From assembly GCA_031549325.1 (NCBI GenBank), contig JAVBQA010000019.1:1-15603 (forward strand): 15,603 bases of DNA, written 5' to 3'. This DNA is from JAJDGF01 sp031549325 (GTDB lineage: Bacteria; Bacillota; Clostridia; Christensenellales; Aristaeellaceae). Position numbers and translations under genes: made by a program. Positions within the stretch are counted from its first letter, which is position 1; each line of letters begins with the position of its first letter. Positions 1 to 7,039 of this stretch are shown piece after piece. Under the pieces are notes generated by a model. That model had not been told where the DNA came from. It saw only the letters and a program-made list of their open reading frames with translations, and searched no databases.

Positions 1-1
1 C

Positions 2-802
2 GATTTCGGGCGCATCGCGGCGCAGACCGCCAAGCAGGTGGTCGTGCAGCACATCCGCGAGGCCGAACGCGGCGTGATCTACGAGGAATATATAGAAAAA
101 GAGAACGAAATCCTCACCGCCATCGTACAGCGTGTGGAAAATCGCATGGTGTATGTGGAACTCGGGCGAACCGAGGGCCTGATCGAGCCTAGCCAGCAGA
201 TGCCGGGCGACGAGTACAATGTCAACGACCGCATGAAGGTGTACGTGCTGGAGGTCACCAAATCCAGCCGCGGGCCGCAGGTGCTGGTGTCCAGAACCCA
301 TCCCGGCCTGGTGAAGCGCCTGTTCGAGATCGAGGTGCCGGAGATCCGCTCCGGCATCGTGCAGATCAAGTCCATCGCCCGCGAGGGCGGCTTCCGAACC
401 AAGATGGCTGTGTTTTCCACTGACCCGATGATCGACCCGGTGGGCTCCTGCGTCGGCCCGCGCGGCATGCGCGTGGAGAATGTCGTGGCCGAGCTCAAGA
501 CCGAGAAGATCGACATCATCAAGTGGTCGCCCGACCCGGCCGAGTACATTGCCAACGCGCTGAACCCGGCGCGCGTGATCTCGGTGTATGTGGCGGAGAG
601 GGAGCGCGCCGCGCGCGTGATCGTGCCGGATAACCAACTGTCCCTGGCGATCGGCAAGGAGGGGCAGAACGCCCGCCTGGCCGCGAAGCTCACCGGCTGG
701 AAGATCGACATCAAGAGCCAGAGCCAGGCCGAAGAGATGCTGGCGGCGGAGGATGAGGAGCCGCTGGCGTTGGACGAGGATCAGGGAGAGGACGCGGAGT
801 AA
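2..802 (+). CDS. nusA: Transcription termination/antitermination factor NusA (5'-truncated by window edge)
   Basis: NusA binds RNA polymerase and nascent RNA, and modulates pausing, termination and rRNA antitermination. The reading frame is open from base 2, so the N-terminal polymerase-binding domain lies mostly outside the window; 266 codons remain. Numbered from the first full codon, the visible parts are the end of the N-terminal domain (FGRIAAQTAKQV), an S1 domain at about 24-105, a KH1 domain with its GxxG loop as GPRG at 152-155, and a KH2 domain with IGKEGQNARLAA starting at 217. A short acidic tail follows. The gammaproteobacterial C-terminal acidic repeats are absent, as is normal for Bacillota. 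The stop codon directly abuts the TTG start of the next gene, so the two are probably translationally coupled. The gene upstream is expected to be rimP, but it is not in view. Confidence 0.97.
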   Translation, partial: DFGRIAAQTAKQVVVQHIREAERGVIYEEYIEKENEILTAIVQRVENRMVYVELGRTEGLIEPSQQMPGDEYNVNDRMKVYVLEVTKSSRGPQVLVSRTHPGLVKRLFEIEVPEIRSGIVQIKSIAREGGFRTKMAVFSTDPMIDPVGSCVGPRGMRVENVVAELKTEKIDIIKWSPDPAEYIANALNPARVISVYVAERERAARVIVPDNQLSLAIGKEGQNARLAAKLTGWKIDIKSQSQAEEMLAAEDEEPLALDEDQGEDAE

Positions 803-1072
803 TTGCTCAAACCCAAGAAGATCCCGATGCGCATGTGCGTGGGCTGCCACGAGATGAAGCCCAAGAGAGAGCTGATGCGCGTGGTCAAATCGCCGGAGGG
901 CGAGGTCAAGCTGGATCCGGTGGGGAAGAGCCCCGGACGGGGCGCGTATGTGTGCCCAAGCGCCGAGTGCATGAAAAAGGCGAAGAAGACCCGCGCGCTG
1001 GACCGGGCGCTTGAAACCGGGATAGCACCGGAAGTCTACGAGCAGCTGGCAGGCCAGCTGGAGGAAGCGTGA
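803..1072 (+). CDS. rnpM: RNase P modulator RnpM (YlxR, DUF448 family)
   Basis: This 89-residue protein belongs to the YlxR/DUF448 family. The B. subtilis member has been described as an RNA-binding modulator of RNase P (RnpM). The family signature is clear: CVGC at 12-15 near the N terminus and GRGAYVC at 45-51. Four cysteines (12, 15, 51, 56) could form a small metal or structural cluster, which is inference. The TTG start at 803 is preferred because it sits right behind the nusA stop, has a GGAGAG ribosome binding site at 785-790, and gives the normal basic N terminus before CVGC. The next in-frame ATG (827) would remove part of the fold. The nusA-ylxR-ylxQ-infB order is the classic Bacillota arrangement. 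Confidence 0.93.
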   Translation: MLKPKKIPMRMCVGCHEMKPKRELMRVVKSPEGEVKLDPVGKSPGRGAYVCPSAECMKKAKKTRALDRALETGIAPEVYEQLAGQLEEA

Positions 1073-1371
1073 TCGACAAGGCGCTCGGGATGTTGGGCCT
1101 GTGCACCCGGGCGGGGCGTCTGAAATCGGGCGAGGCCATGTGCGAGCAGGCCATCAAGCGCGGCGGCGCCTTCCTGCTGCTGGTGGACGCGGGCGCGTCC
1201 GAGCGGTCCAAGAAGGATCTGCGCAACGCGTGTGAGTTTGCGGGCGTGCCGCTCATCGAACTGCCCGAAGGGGCGCTCGGTCGCGCAATTGGCAAGGACG
1301 GCCGGATGGCCGCCTGCGTGACCGATAGAAACTTTGCCAGCCGGATCGCGGCGCTGTGCGCCGAGCCATAA
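1069..1371 (+). CDS. rplGA: L7Ae-family ribosomal/RNA-binding protein YlxQ
   Basis: This is a 100-residue L7Ae/L30e/S12e/Gadd45-fold protein of the YlxQ type. Homologues bind kink-turn RNA and are probably associated with the ribosome, but the exact role is not settled. Typical features are the start IDKALGMLGLCTRAGRLKSGE, in which GLCTRAGRLKSG is a strong family signature, a central strand FLLLVDAGASERSKKDL, and the C-terminal portion that packs against it. The GTG start overlaps the rnpM stop by four bases (GTGA), which implies translational coupling. A 39-nt gap to infB holds only the infB ribosome binding site. The symbol follows the B. subtilis name for YlxQ; confidence in the family is high and in the precise function low. 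Confidence 0.9.
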   Translation: MIDKALGMLGLCTRAGRLKSGEAMCEQAIKRGGAFLLLVDAGASERSKKDLRNACEFAGVPLIELPEGALGRAIGKDGRMAACVTDRNFASRIAALCAEP

Positions 1372-1410
1372 CACAACAGTGTATACAATTTTCAGGGGAG
1401 CGTTGACGGA

Positions 1411-4128
1411 ATGACCAAAGTCAGGGTACAGGATGCGGCCAAAGAGCTGAATACAGGGGTGAGCAAGCTGCTCGCCGAGGTGAGTGATTCGCGCAAGAAG
1501 GCGATGGAGCTGTTTCATTCGCTGCAAAAGCTGGGCGGCGATTTGGAGAGCCAGCAGCGCGATCAACAGGAGCAGGCCGAGCGCGAGCAGCGCAGCCGCG
1601 AATATGAGCAGGCTGCCGCTTTCATGACGGCCTACTCCAGCGAGCAGGTGCCCGAGCCCGTGGAGGCTCCCGCGCCCAAGCCCGCTGCGCCGAAGGCAAC
1701 CGGGAGCGCGCCCGCACACGAAGCGCCGGCACCGGTGGCCGCCGCTCCGGTGGTCGAAAAGGCCGCCTCTGCGGAACCGGCGCCTGCGCCTGAGAGGCGC
1801 ACTCCTGTGATCGAGGAACCTCCGCGTCCCACCGTGCGCGTGGTGCAAACTGCCGCGCAGGTGCAGGCCGCCCAGCAGCAGCGCGCTGCCGCTGCGGCGC
1901 GCCCGGCGCAGCCGCAAGGCCAGCCCGGCCAGTATGGCAGACCCGTGAACCCGGGCCAGGGCGGCCCCTATGGGCGTCCGGTGAACCCGGGCCAGGGCGG
2001 CCCTTACGGGCGTCCGGTGAATCCGGGCCAGGGCCCTTATGGCAGACCCGTCAACCCGGCGGGCCAGGGCCAGCCCGGTGGGTTTAATCGTCCCGCACCC
2101 GGCGGTGCGCCCCGCCCGATGGGCGGCGGCGCCGGGCGTCCCGGCGGCGGCTTTGGCCGCAAGGGTCCGGAGCTTGCGCCCACTGTCGAGAAGGAGCGCG
2201 TCTCCAACTACGACCCGAACAAGAAACAGTATCAGCGCACCAACGATCCCGAGCGCAACAAGGCCAAAGCGCGTCAGGGCGTGCGCGGCGTGATGATGGG
2301 TGACGACGAGTTCGCCCGCGGCCGCCGCAAGAAGAAGGGCGCGATGCTCGCCTACAAGCCCGACCCGATCAGGATCGAAAAGGCGTTCATGACCGCCGAG
2401 AAGATCACCGTAAAGGATCTGACCGAGCGCATCGGAAAGCCCGCCGGCGAGATCATCAAGAAGCTGTTGCTGCTGGGCATCATGGCCACCATCAACGAGG
2501 AGCTGGACTATGACACCGCGCAGCTGGTGTGCGGCGAGTTTGGCGTTGAGCTCGAGATGAAGCTGGACAAGACGGCCGAGGACGCGCTTGAGGAAGAGGA
2601 CGTCACCGACGATGAGGCGGATCTGGTGCCGCGCGCGCCGGTCGTGACCATCATGGGGCACGTCGACCACGGCAAGACCTCGCTGCTCGACTACATCCGA
2701 ACCACCAAAGTTGCCTCCGGTGAGGCGGGCGGCATCACCCAGCACATCGGCGCCTACACCGTCGATGTCCGGGGCAAGAAGATCACATTCCTGGACACCC
2801 CGGGCCACGAGGCGTTCACCGCCATGCGTGCCCGCGGCGCTCAGGTGACTGACATCGCCATCCTGGTGGTGGCAGCGGATGACGGCGTCATGCCGCAGAC
2901 CATTGAGGCCATCAACCATGCCAAGGCCGCCGGTGTGCCCACCATCATCGCCATCAACAAGTGCGATAAGCCCTCGGCCAATCCGGAGAAGATCAAGCAG
3001 GAGCTGACCGAGTACGGCCTGGTGTCCGAGGACTGGGGCGGCGACACCATCATGGTGCCCGTGTCTGCCCACACCGGACAGAACATCGACCAGCTGCTGG
3101 AGATGATCCTGCTGGTGGCCGAGGTGCAGAACTACCGCGCCAACCCCAACCGCAAGGCCAGGGGCGCGATCGTCGAGGCCCAGCTGGACAAGGGACGTGG
3201 CCCGGTGGCGACCGTGCTCATCAAGAACGGCACGCTCAAGATCGGCGACACCATCGTCGCCGGAACCGCCTACGGCCGCGTGCGCGCCATGGTCAATGAC
3301 CGGGGCGAGCGCGTGAAAGAGGCTGGTCCGTCCGATCCGGTGGAGGTCATCGGCTTCAACGACGTGCCTGACGCAGGCGACATGATGTCGGCCGTGGATG
3401 ACGACAAGCTCTCCAGGCAGGTGGCCGAGGAGCGCAAGACCAAGCTGCGCGTGGCGCTGATCAAGAGCCAGCAGAAGACCACGCTGGAAGACCTGTTCGG
3501 CCAGATTTCGGCCGGCCAGATCAAGGATCTGAACCTGATCGTCAAGGCCGACGTGCAGGGATCCGTCGAGGCGGTCAAGCAGAGCCTGGAGCGCCTGTCC
3601 AACGAAGAGGTGCGCGTGCAGTGCATCCATGGGGGCGTGGGCGCGATCACTGAATCCGACATCATGCTGGCCAGTGCGTCCAACGCCATCATCATTGGCT
3701 TCAATGTGCGCTACGACAACAGCGTGCGCGACATTGCCGAGCGTGAAAAGGTCGACATCCGGCTGTACCGCGTGATTTACAACGCCATCGAGGACGTGCA
3801 GAATGCCATGAAGGGCATGCTGGCGCCCAAGTTCAAGGAAGTCATCCTGGGTCGCGCCCAGGTGCGCCAGACCTTCCGCGTCACAGGCGTCGGGATGATC
3901 GCAGGTTCCTATGTAACCGACGGCAAAATCATCCGCAACGCCCAGGCCCGCCTGCTGCGCGACAACGTGGTCGTCCACGAGGCCAAGGTCGAATCCCTCA
4001 AGCGCTTCAAGGACGATGCCAAGGAAGTCAACACCGGGTATGAGTGCGGCATCGGCTTGGAAAACTATAACGACGTCAAAGAGGGCGACATCATCGAGTG
4101 CTTCCAGATGGAAGAGATTGAGAGATAG
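1411..4128 (+). CDS. infB: Translation initiation factor IF-2
   Basis: IF-2 is the GTPase that brings fMet-tRNA to the 30S subunit and promotes subunit joining. At 905 residues it is at the long end for the family because of an expanded linker. In order: an IF2 N-terminal subdomain (1-52); a long low-complexity stretch rich in Ala, Pro, Gln and Gly (about 55-250), including a tandem repeat; a second N-domain (about 326-385); the G domain with G1 GHVDHGKT at 416-423, G3 DTPGH at 462-466, G4 NKCD at 516-519 and the G5 serine near 552; then the beta-barrel, domain 3 and the C-terminal initiator-tRNA-binding barrel (about 590-905). All nucleotide-binding motifs are intact. The ATG at 1411 is preceded by a GGGGAG ribosome binding site. 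The stop is followed by an unusual structured gap before rbfA. Confidence 0.98.
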   Translation: MTKVRVQDAAKELNTGVSKLLAEVSDSRKKAMELFHSLQKLGGDLESQQRDQQEQAEREQRSREYEQAAAFMTAYSSEQVPEPVEAPAPKPAAPKATGSAPAHEAPAPVAAAPVVEKAASAEPAPAPERRTPVIEEPPRPTVRVVQTAAQVQAAQQQRAAAAARPAQPQGQPGQYGRPVNPGQGGPYGRPVNPGQGGPYGRPVNPGQGPYGRPVNPAGQGQPGGFNRPAPGGAPRPMGGGAGRPGGGFGRKGPELAPTVEKERVSNYDPNKKQYQRTNDPERNKAKARQGVRGVMMGDDEFARGRRKKKGAMLAYKPDPIRIEKAFMTAEKITVKDLTERIGKPAGEIIKKLLLLGIMATINEELDYDTAQLVCGEFGVELEMKLDKTAEDALEEEDVTDDEADLVPRAPVVTIMGHVDHGKTSLLDYIRTTKVASGEAGGITQHIGAYTVDVRGKKITFLDTPGHEAFTAMRARGAQVTDIAILVVAADDGVMPQTIEAINHAKAAGVPTIIAINKCDKPSANPEKIKQELTEYGLVSEDWGGDTIMVPVSAHTGQNIDQLLEMILLVAEVQNYRANPNRKARGAIVEAQLDKGRGPVATVLIKNGTLKIGDTIVAGTAYGRVRAMVNDRGERVKEAGPSDPVEVIGFNDVPDAGDMMSAVDDDKLSRQVAEERKTKLRVALIKSQQKTTLEDLFGQISAGQIKDLNLIVKADVQGSVEAVKQSLERLSNEEVRVQCIHGGVGAITESDIMLASASNAIIIGFNVRYDNSVRDIAEREKVDIRLYRVIYNAIEDVQNAMKGMLAPKFKEVILGRAQVRQTFRVTGVGMIAGSYVTDGKIIRNAQARLLRDNVVVHEAKVESLKRFKDDAKEVNTGYECGIGLENYNDVKEGDIIECFQMEEIER
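1933..2070 (+). repeat. In-frame tandem repeat encoding Gly/Pro/Tyr-rich units inside infB
   Basis: Four copies of a unit reading YGRPVNPGQGGP start at 1933, 1969, 2005 and 2038. The first two intervals are exactly 36 nt. The third is 33 nt, having lost one glycine codon. The copies differ mainly at silent positions (for example ggcagaccc versus gggcgtccg). The units sit in the flexible linker between the IF2 N-terminal subdomains. Linker length varies widely in IF-2, so this is likely an expanding and contracting tract rather than a fold. Confidence 0.9.
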
Positions 4129-4273
4129 GAGCGATAGGGGCGCAGCCCCTAGACCCCCCCTGCTCAAGGGACTGAGCCCCTTGAGAATCCCCATTCCGGG
4201 CGCAAAGCGCCTGAAGCTGGGGTTTCCAAAGGGGCTCGGTCTCTTTGGCGGAGCCCCGTAAGAGGAGGACAAC
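4129..4273. repeat. Structured inverted-repeat element between infB and rbfA
   Basis: This 145-nt gap interrupts an otherwise tightly packed operon. Its core is an imperfect inverted repeat: a 33-nt left arm (4160-4192) matches the reverse complement of a 33-nt right arm (4219-4251) at 25 of 33 positions. The centre holds a perfect small hairpin, GGCGC-AAA-GCGCC (4199-4211). Each half can also fold locally: AGGGGC-GCA-GCCCCT near 4138-4150, CTCAAGGG/CCCTTGAG (4163-4184) in the left arm, and GGGGCTC/GAGCCCC (4231-4256) in the right. There is no T run, so it is not a standard terminator. It looks like a dispersed palindromic intergenic element or an mRNA-processing or stabilising structure; which of these is inference. 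The last bases carry the rbfA ribosome binding site. Confidence 0.75.
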
Positions 4274-4630
4274 ATGTCATTCGACCGGATAGACCGCATT
4301 TCGGAAGAAGTGCGCAAGGAGCTCGACAACATCATCCGAAACGAGCTAAACGATCCGCGCATCGCGGGCACGTACTCGATCGTGCGCGCCGAGGTGACGC
4401 GGGATCTGCGCTACTGCAAAGTGGGCGTGAGCGTGCTGGAGGAGGACCTGCGCAAGGGGTTTATGCAGGCGCTGAAGAGTGCCGCTGGGTTTGTGCGGCG
4501 TGAGCTGGGCCGCCGGGTGGAACTGCGCTACACGCCTGAGCTGCTGTTCGAGCTGGACACCAACATCGAATACGCCGCCAAAATTGACCGCATACTAAAG
4601 GAGACTAGCCCCAATGGCAACGATACCTGA
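4274..4630 (+). CDS. rbfA: 30S ribosome-binding factor A
   Basis: RbfA is a small KH-fold protein that helps mature the 30S subunit and the 5' end of 16S rRNA. The 118-residue product is normal length. Visible family features are the helical start RIDRISEEVRKELDNII, the DPRI segment, the strand following SIVRAEVTRDLRYCKVGVSV, and the C-terminal portion RVELRYTPELLFELD. The ATG at 4274 follows a strong AGGAGG ribosome binding site at 4263-4268. The 3' end overlaps the next gene by 17 nt. Adjacency to infB is the usual arrangement in bacteria, apart from the structured gap described separately. Confidence 0.97.
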   Translation: MSFDRIDRISEEVRKELDNIIRNELNDPRIAGTYSIVRAEVTRDLRYCKVGVSVLEEDLRKGFMQALKSAAGFVRRELGRRVELRYTPELLFELDTNIEYAAKIDRILKETSPNGNDT

Positions 4631-5579
4631 GCTGGCCAACGCGCTGCTCGCTTGTGAGCGCGTGGCGATTATCCCTCACATCTCGCCGGACGGCGATGCG
4701 CTGGGCTCGGCGCTGTCCGTGCGCCACGCACTGGTCAAACTTGGCAAGCAGGCTGCCGTAGTCTGCGATGACGCGCCGCCCCGGATGTACACGTTTCTGC
4801 CTGGCATCGGCAGCGTCGTGACGCCTGAGCGGCTTTCGTTTGTGCCTGATGGCGCGCTGCTGGTGGACGTTTCATCAAAGGACCGCGCCGGGCGCTCGCT
4901 GGACGTCAGCAGACAGGCCGCCACCCGGCTGCTGATCGACCACCACGCCACCACCGATGGATTTACCGGGCTGAGTGTGATCAAAGCGGGCGCGTCGTCC
5001 ACCGGCGAGCTGATTTTGGCGCTGATTGACGCGCTTTCCGTGCCGCTGGACGCGGACTTGGCCGTGCTGCTGTACGCGGCCATCGCGACAGACACCGGAA
5101 ACTTTAGTTTTAGCAACACCACGCCCGAGGCCATGCGCGCGGTGGCGCGGCTGCTCGAGGCGGGGCTGAACATCGACGAGTGCAACCGGAAGCTGTTCCG
5201 GCTGCGCTCGGTATCGCGCACCCGCCTGATCGGCGAGGGGCTGAGCCGCATGGAGTTCGCCGCGGCAGGGCGGATCGCCTACATCCAGCTGACCGACGAG
5301 GTGTTTGAGGCGTGCGCCGCCACCCACGAGGACACCGAGGGGCTGGTGAACTACCTGAACGAGATGGAGGGCGTCGAGGTCTGCTTTCTGGTGGAGCAGC
5401 GGGGGCAGGATTCCAAAGCGTCGCTGCGCTCAAACGGCAAAATTGACGTTGCGCAAATCGCCAGGGCCATGGGCGGCGGCGGCCATGAGCGCGCGGCGGG
5501 TGTGACGCTCAAGATGCCGCATGAGGCCGCCAGCGTCCGGCTGGTGGACGTGCTGACCCGCGCGCTGGGGGAGGCTTGA
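4614..5579 (+). CDS. nrnA: DHH/DHHA1 phosphoesterase, bifunctional oligoribonuclease/pAp phosphatase
   Basis: NrnA degrades very short RNA oligonucleotides and dephosphorylates pAp; it uses metal ions bound by a DHH domain. At 321 residues the length fits the family. Motifs are intact: H22-x-x-P-D26-x-D28 (PHISPDGDALGS), D85 in the second metal motif (VDVSSKD), the signature D109-H110-H111, D160 (ATDTGNFSFS), and in the C-terminal DHHA1 domain the substrate motif GGGGHERAAG at 287-296. The ATG at 4614 has an AAAGGAG site at 4597-4603 lying inside the end of rbfA, so the two genes overlap by 17 nt. The rbfA-nrnA-truB order is typical of Clostridia. In this operon the enzyme would finish RNA turnover begun by enzymes such as PNPase. 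Confidence 0.95.
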   Translation: MATIPELANALLACERVAIIPHISPDGDALGSALSVRHALVKLGKQAAVVCDDAPPRMYTFLPGIGSVVTPERLSFVPDGALLVDVSSKDRAGRSLDVSRQAATRLLIDHHATTDGFTGLSVIKAGASSTGELILALIDALSVPLDADLAVLLYAAIATDTGNFSFSNTTPEAMRAVARLLEAGLNIDECNRKLFRLRSVSRTRLIGEGLSRMEFAAAGRIAYIQLTDEVFEACAATHEDTEGLVNYLNEMEGVEVCFLVEQRGQDSKASLRSNGKIDVAQIARAMGGGGHERAAGVTLKMPHEAASVRLVDVLTRALGEA

Positions 5580-6472
5580 TGGACGGCTTCATCAACCTGC
5601 TCAAGCCCCCAGGCATGACGTCGTCAGACGCCGTGGTGTTCGTGCGGCGCATGCTGCCCAGGGGCACCCGCGTGGGACACGGGGGAACGCTGGATCCGGA
5701 TGCCGCCGGGGTGCTGCCCATCATGGTGGGGCGTGCCGCGCGGCTGTTCGATTACATTGTGGACAAGCAAAAGACGTACATCGCGGAGCTGACGCTGGGC
5801 ATCGCGACCGACACCCAGGACGCCACCGGCGGCATCCTTCAGGAGAAGCTGGTGAGCGCGGGCGAGGCCGAGGTTCGAGCCGCGCTGCGGCACTTCCTCG
5901 GCGACATTTGGCAGACGCCGCCCGACTACTCAGCCATCAAAAAGGACGGCAAGCGCTTGTACGAACTGGCGCGCAGAGGGGAACCAATCGCGGTCCCGGC
6001 GCGTCAAGTACATGTGCATTCTATCCAGTATTTGCAGCAAACAGGCGCGGCCCGGCACATGCTGCGGATCAGCTGCGGCAAGGGGCTGTACATCCGGACG
6101 CTGCTGCACGACATTGGCGCCGGATTGGGCTGCGGGGGGCACATGTCGTTCTTGCTTCGGAGCCGGGCCGGGGCTTTTGAGCTCGCGGACGCCAGGACGC
6201 CGGACGAGATCGCCGAGGCGGGAATCGACAGCTTGCTACTGCCCATGGACATGCCGCTTGGGCACCTGCCGCGCGTCGATGTGGATGAACGCCACCGGCG
6301 CGCCATCCGGAACGGCAACCCCGTTCGGCCCGAGTGGATGCAGGGCGAGGCCCAAGCGAGCACCCGCGTTTATTGCGGCGGCCGGTTCTGCGGCATGGGG
6401 GAACCAATGCCAGACGGTGCGCTGCGGTTTAAGGCGATGTTGCTAGATGGGGAAGATGCGCCATGCGAATAA
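5579..6472 (+). CDS. truB: tRNA pseudouridine(55) synthase TruB
   Basis: TruB makes pseudouridine 55 in the T-loop of most tRNAs. I place the start at the ATG at 5579, which overlaps the nrnA stop as TGATG; a TTG one codon upstream is also possible but less likely. The product is 297 residues. The N terminus shows the family KPxG motif (KPPGMTSS, 9-16). The catalytic aspartate is D39 within GHGGTLDPDAAG. A segment reading PPDYSAIKKDGKRLYELAR, typical of TruB substrate contacts, follows, then the motif GLYIRTLLHDIGAGLGCGG. The C-terminal 60 or so residues form a PUA-like domain. Short intergenic distances on both sides support co-transcription with nrnA and ribF. Confidence 0.96.
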   Translation: MDGFINLLKPPGMTSSDAVVFVRRMLPRGTRVGHGGTLDPDAAGVLPIMVGRAARLFDYIVDKQKTYIAELTLGIATDTQDATGGILQEKLVSAGEAEVRAALRHFLGDIWQTPPDYSAIKKDGKRLYELARRGEPIAVPARQVHVHSIQYLQQTGAARHMLRISCGKGLYIRTLLHDIGAGLGCGGHMSFLLRSRAGAFELADARTPDEIAEAGIDSLLLPMDMPLGHLPRVDVDERHRRAIRNGNPVRPEWMQGEAQASTRVYCGGRFCGMGEPMPDGALRFKAMLLDGEDAPCE

Positions 6473-7023
6473 TGACCAACCTGGACGACTATGATCTCGG
6501 CCCGTCGGTGCTGGCCATGGGAAAGTTTGACGGCGTGCACATTGGGCATCAAAAGCTGCTGCAAGCGGCGGTCGATCTGGCGAAGCAGCTGCGTGTTCGC
6601 TCGGTGGCGCTGACGTTTGACCGGCATCCGCTCAGCGTGCTCAGTCCAGGCGATGCGCCCGTGCCGCTGACCGGCGAGTCCGAAAAGCGTCACCTCATCC
6701 AAAAAATGGGTATCGACGCGCTCTTGATCCTGCCGTTCACGCAGGAATTCGCGGCGCTCGCGGCGAATACTTACCTGATTGATTTGTGTAAAAAACTCCA
6801 GGCCGTGGCCATCGTGTCCGGCCGGGACTTCCGGTTTGGCCAAGGCGCCGGGGGCGACGCCGCGCTGATTGAGCGCATGGCCGGGGAGCTCGGCTATCGG
6901 GCGGTCATCGTGGAGCCCGCGTGCGTGGATGGACAGGCAGTATCCTCAACAAGCATCCGCTCGCTGATCGCGGCGAACGACCTGAGTCTGGCCCGGAAGA
7001 TGCTGGGCCGTCCCATCGAATAA
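6463..7023 (+). CDS. ribF: RibF-type FAD synthetase domain protein lacking the riboflavin kinase domain
   Basis: Full-length bacterial RibF (about 310 residues) is bifunctional. An N-terminal domain adenylylates FMN to FAD, and a C-terminal domain phosphorylates riboflavin. This product has only 186 residues. The nucleotidyltransferase motifs are present: GKFDGVHIGH at 20-29, TFDRHP at 51-56, GRDFRFGQGAGGD at 120-132 and SSTSIR at 161-166. It stops right after MLGRPIE, the point where the kinase domain normally continues. The DNA downstream of the TAA (7021-7023) runs within 17 nt into an unrelated gene, with no kinase remnant in any frame I can see. The ATG at 6463 has GGGGAAG upstream and overlaps truB by 10 nt; an ATG at 6472 is an alternative. 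The likely activity is FMN adenylyltransferase only, which is inference. Confidence 0.9.
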   Translation: MRIMTNLDDYDLGPSVLAMGKFDGVHIGHQKLLQAAVDLAKQLRVRSVALTFDRHPLSVLSPGDAPVPLTGESEKRHLIQKMGIDALLILPFTQEFAALAANTYLIDLCKKLQAVAIVSGRDFRFGQGAGGDAALIERMAGELGYRAVIVEPACVDGQAVSSTSIRSLIAANDLSLARKMLGRPIE

Positions 7024-7039
7024 CCAACGAAGAAGGTGC

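Noticed and set aside
1384..1389. TACAAT as a promoter -10 box before infB
   Set aside because: The position 17 nt upstream has no -35-like sequence, and the gene is inside a compact operon.
4016..4261. Plus-strand ORF of 81 codons spanning the infB end and the infB-rbfA gap
   Set aside because: It overlaps infB out of frame, and its second half is only the translated palindromic element. No start signal is evident.
1036..4371. Minus-strand ORF of 1111 codons opposite infB
   Set aside because: The plus strand encodes a full IF-2 with all motifs. The antisense frame is open because GC-rich codon use avoids stops on the other strand; its product is low-complexity, rich in His, Leu and Ala, with no recognisable domain.
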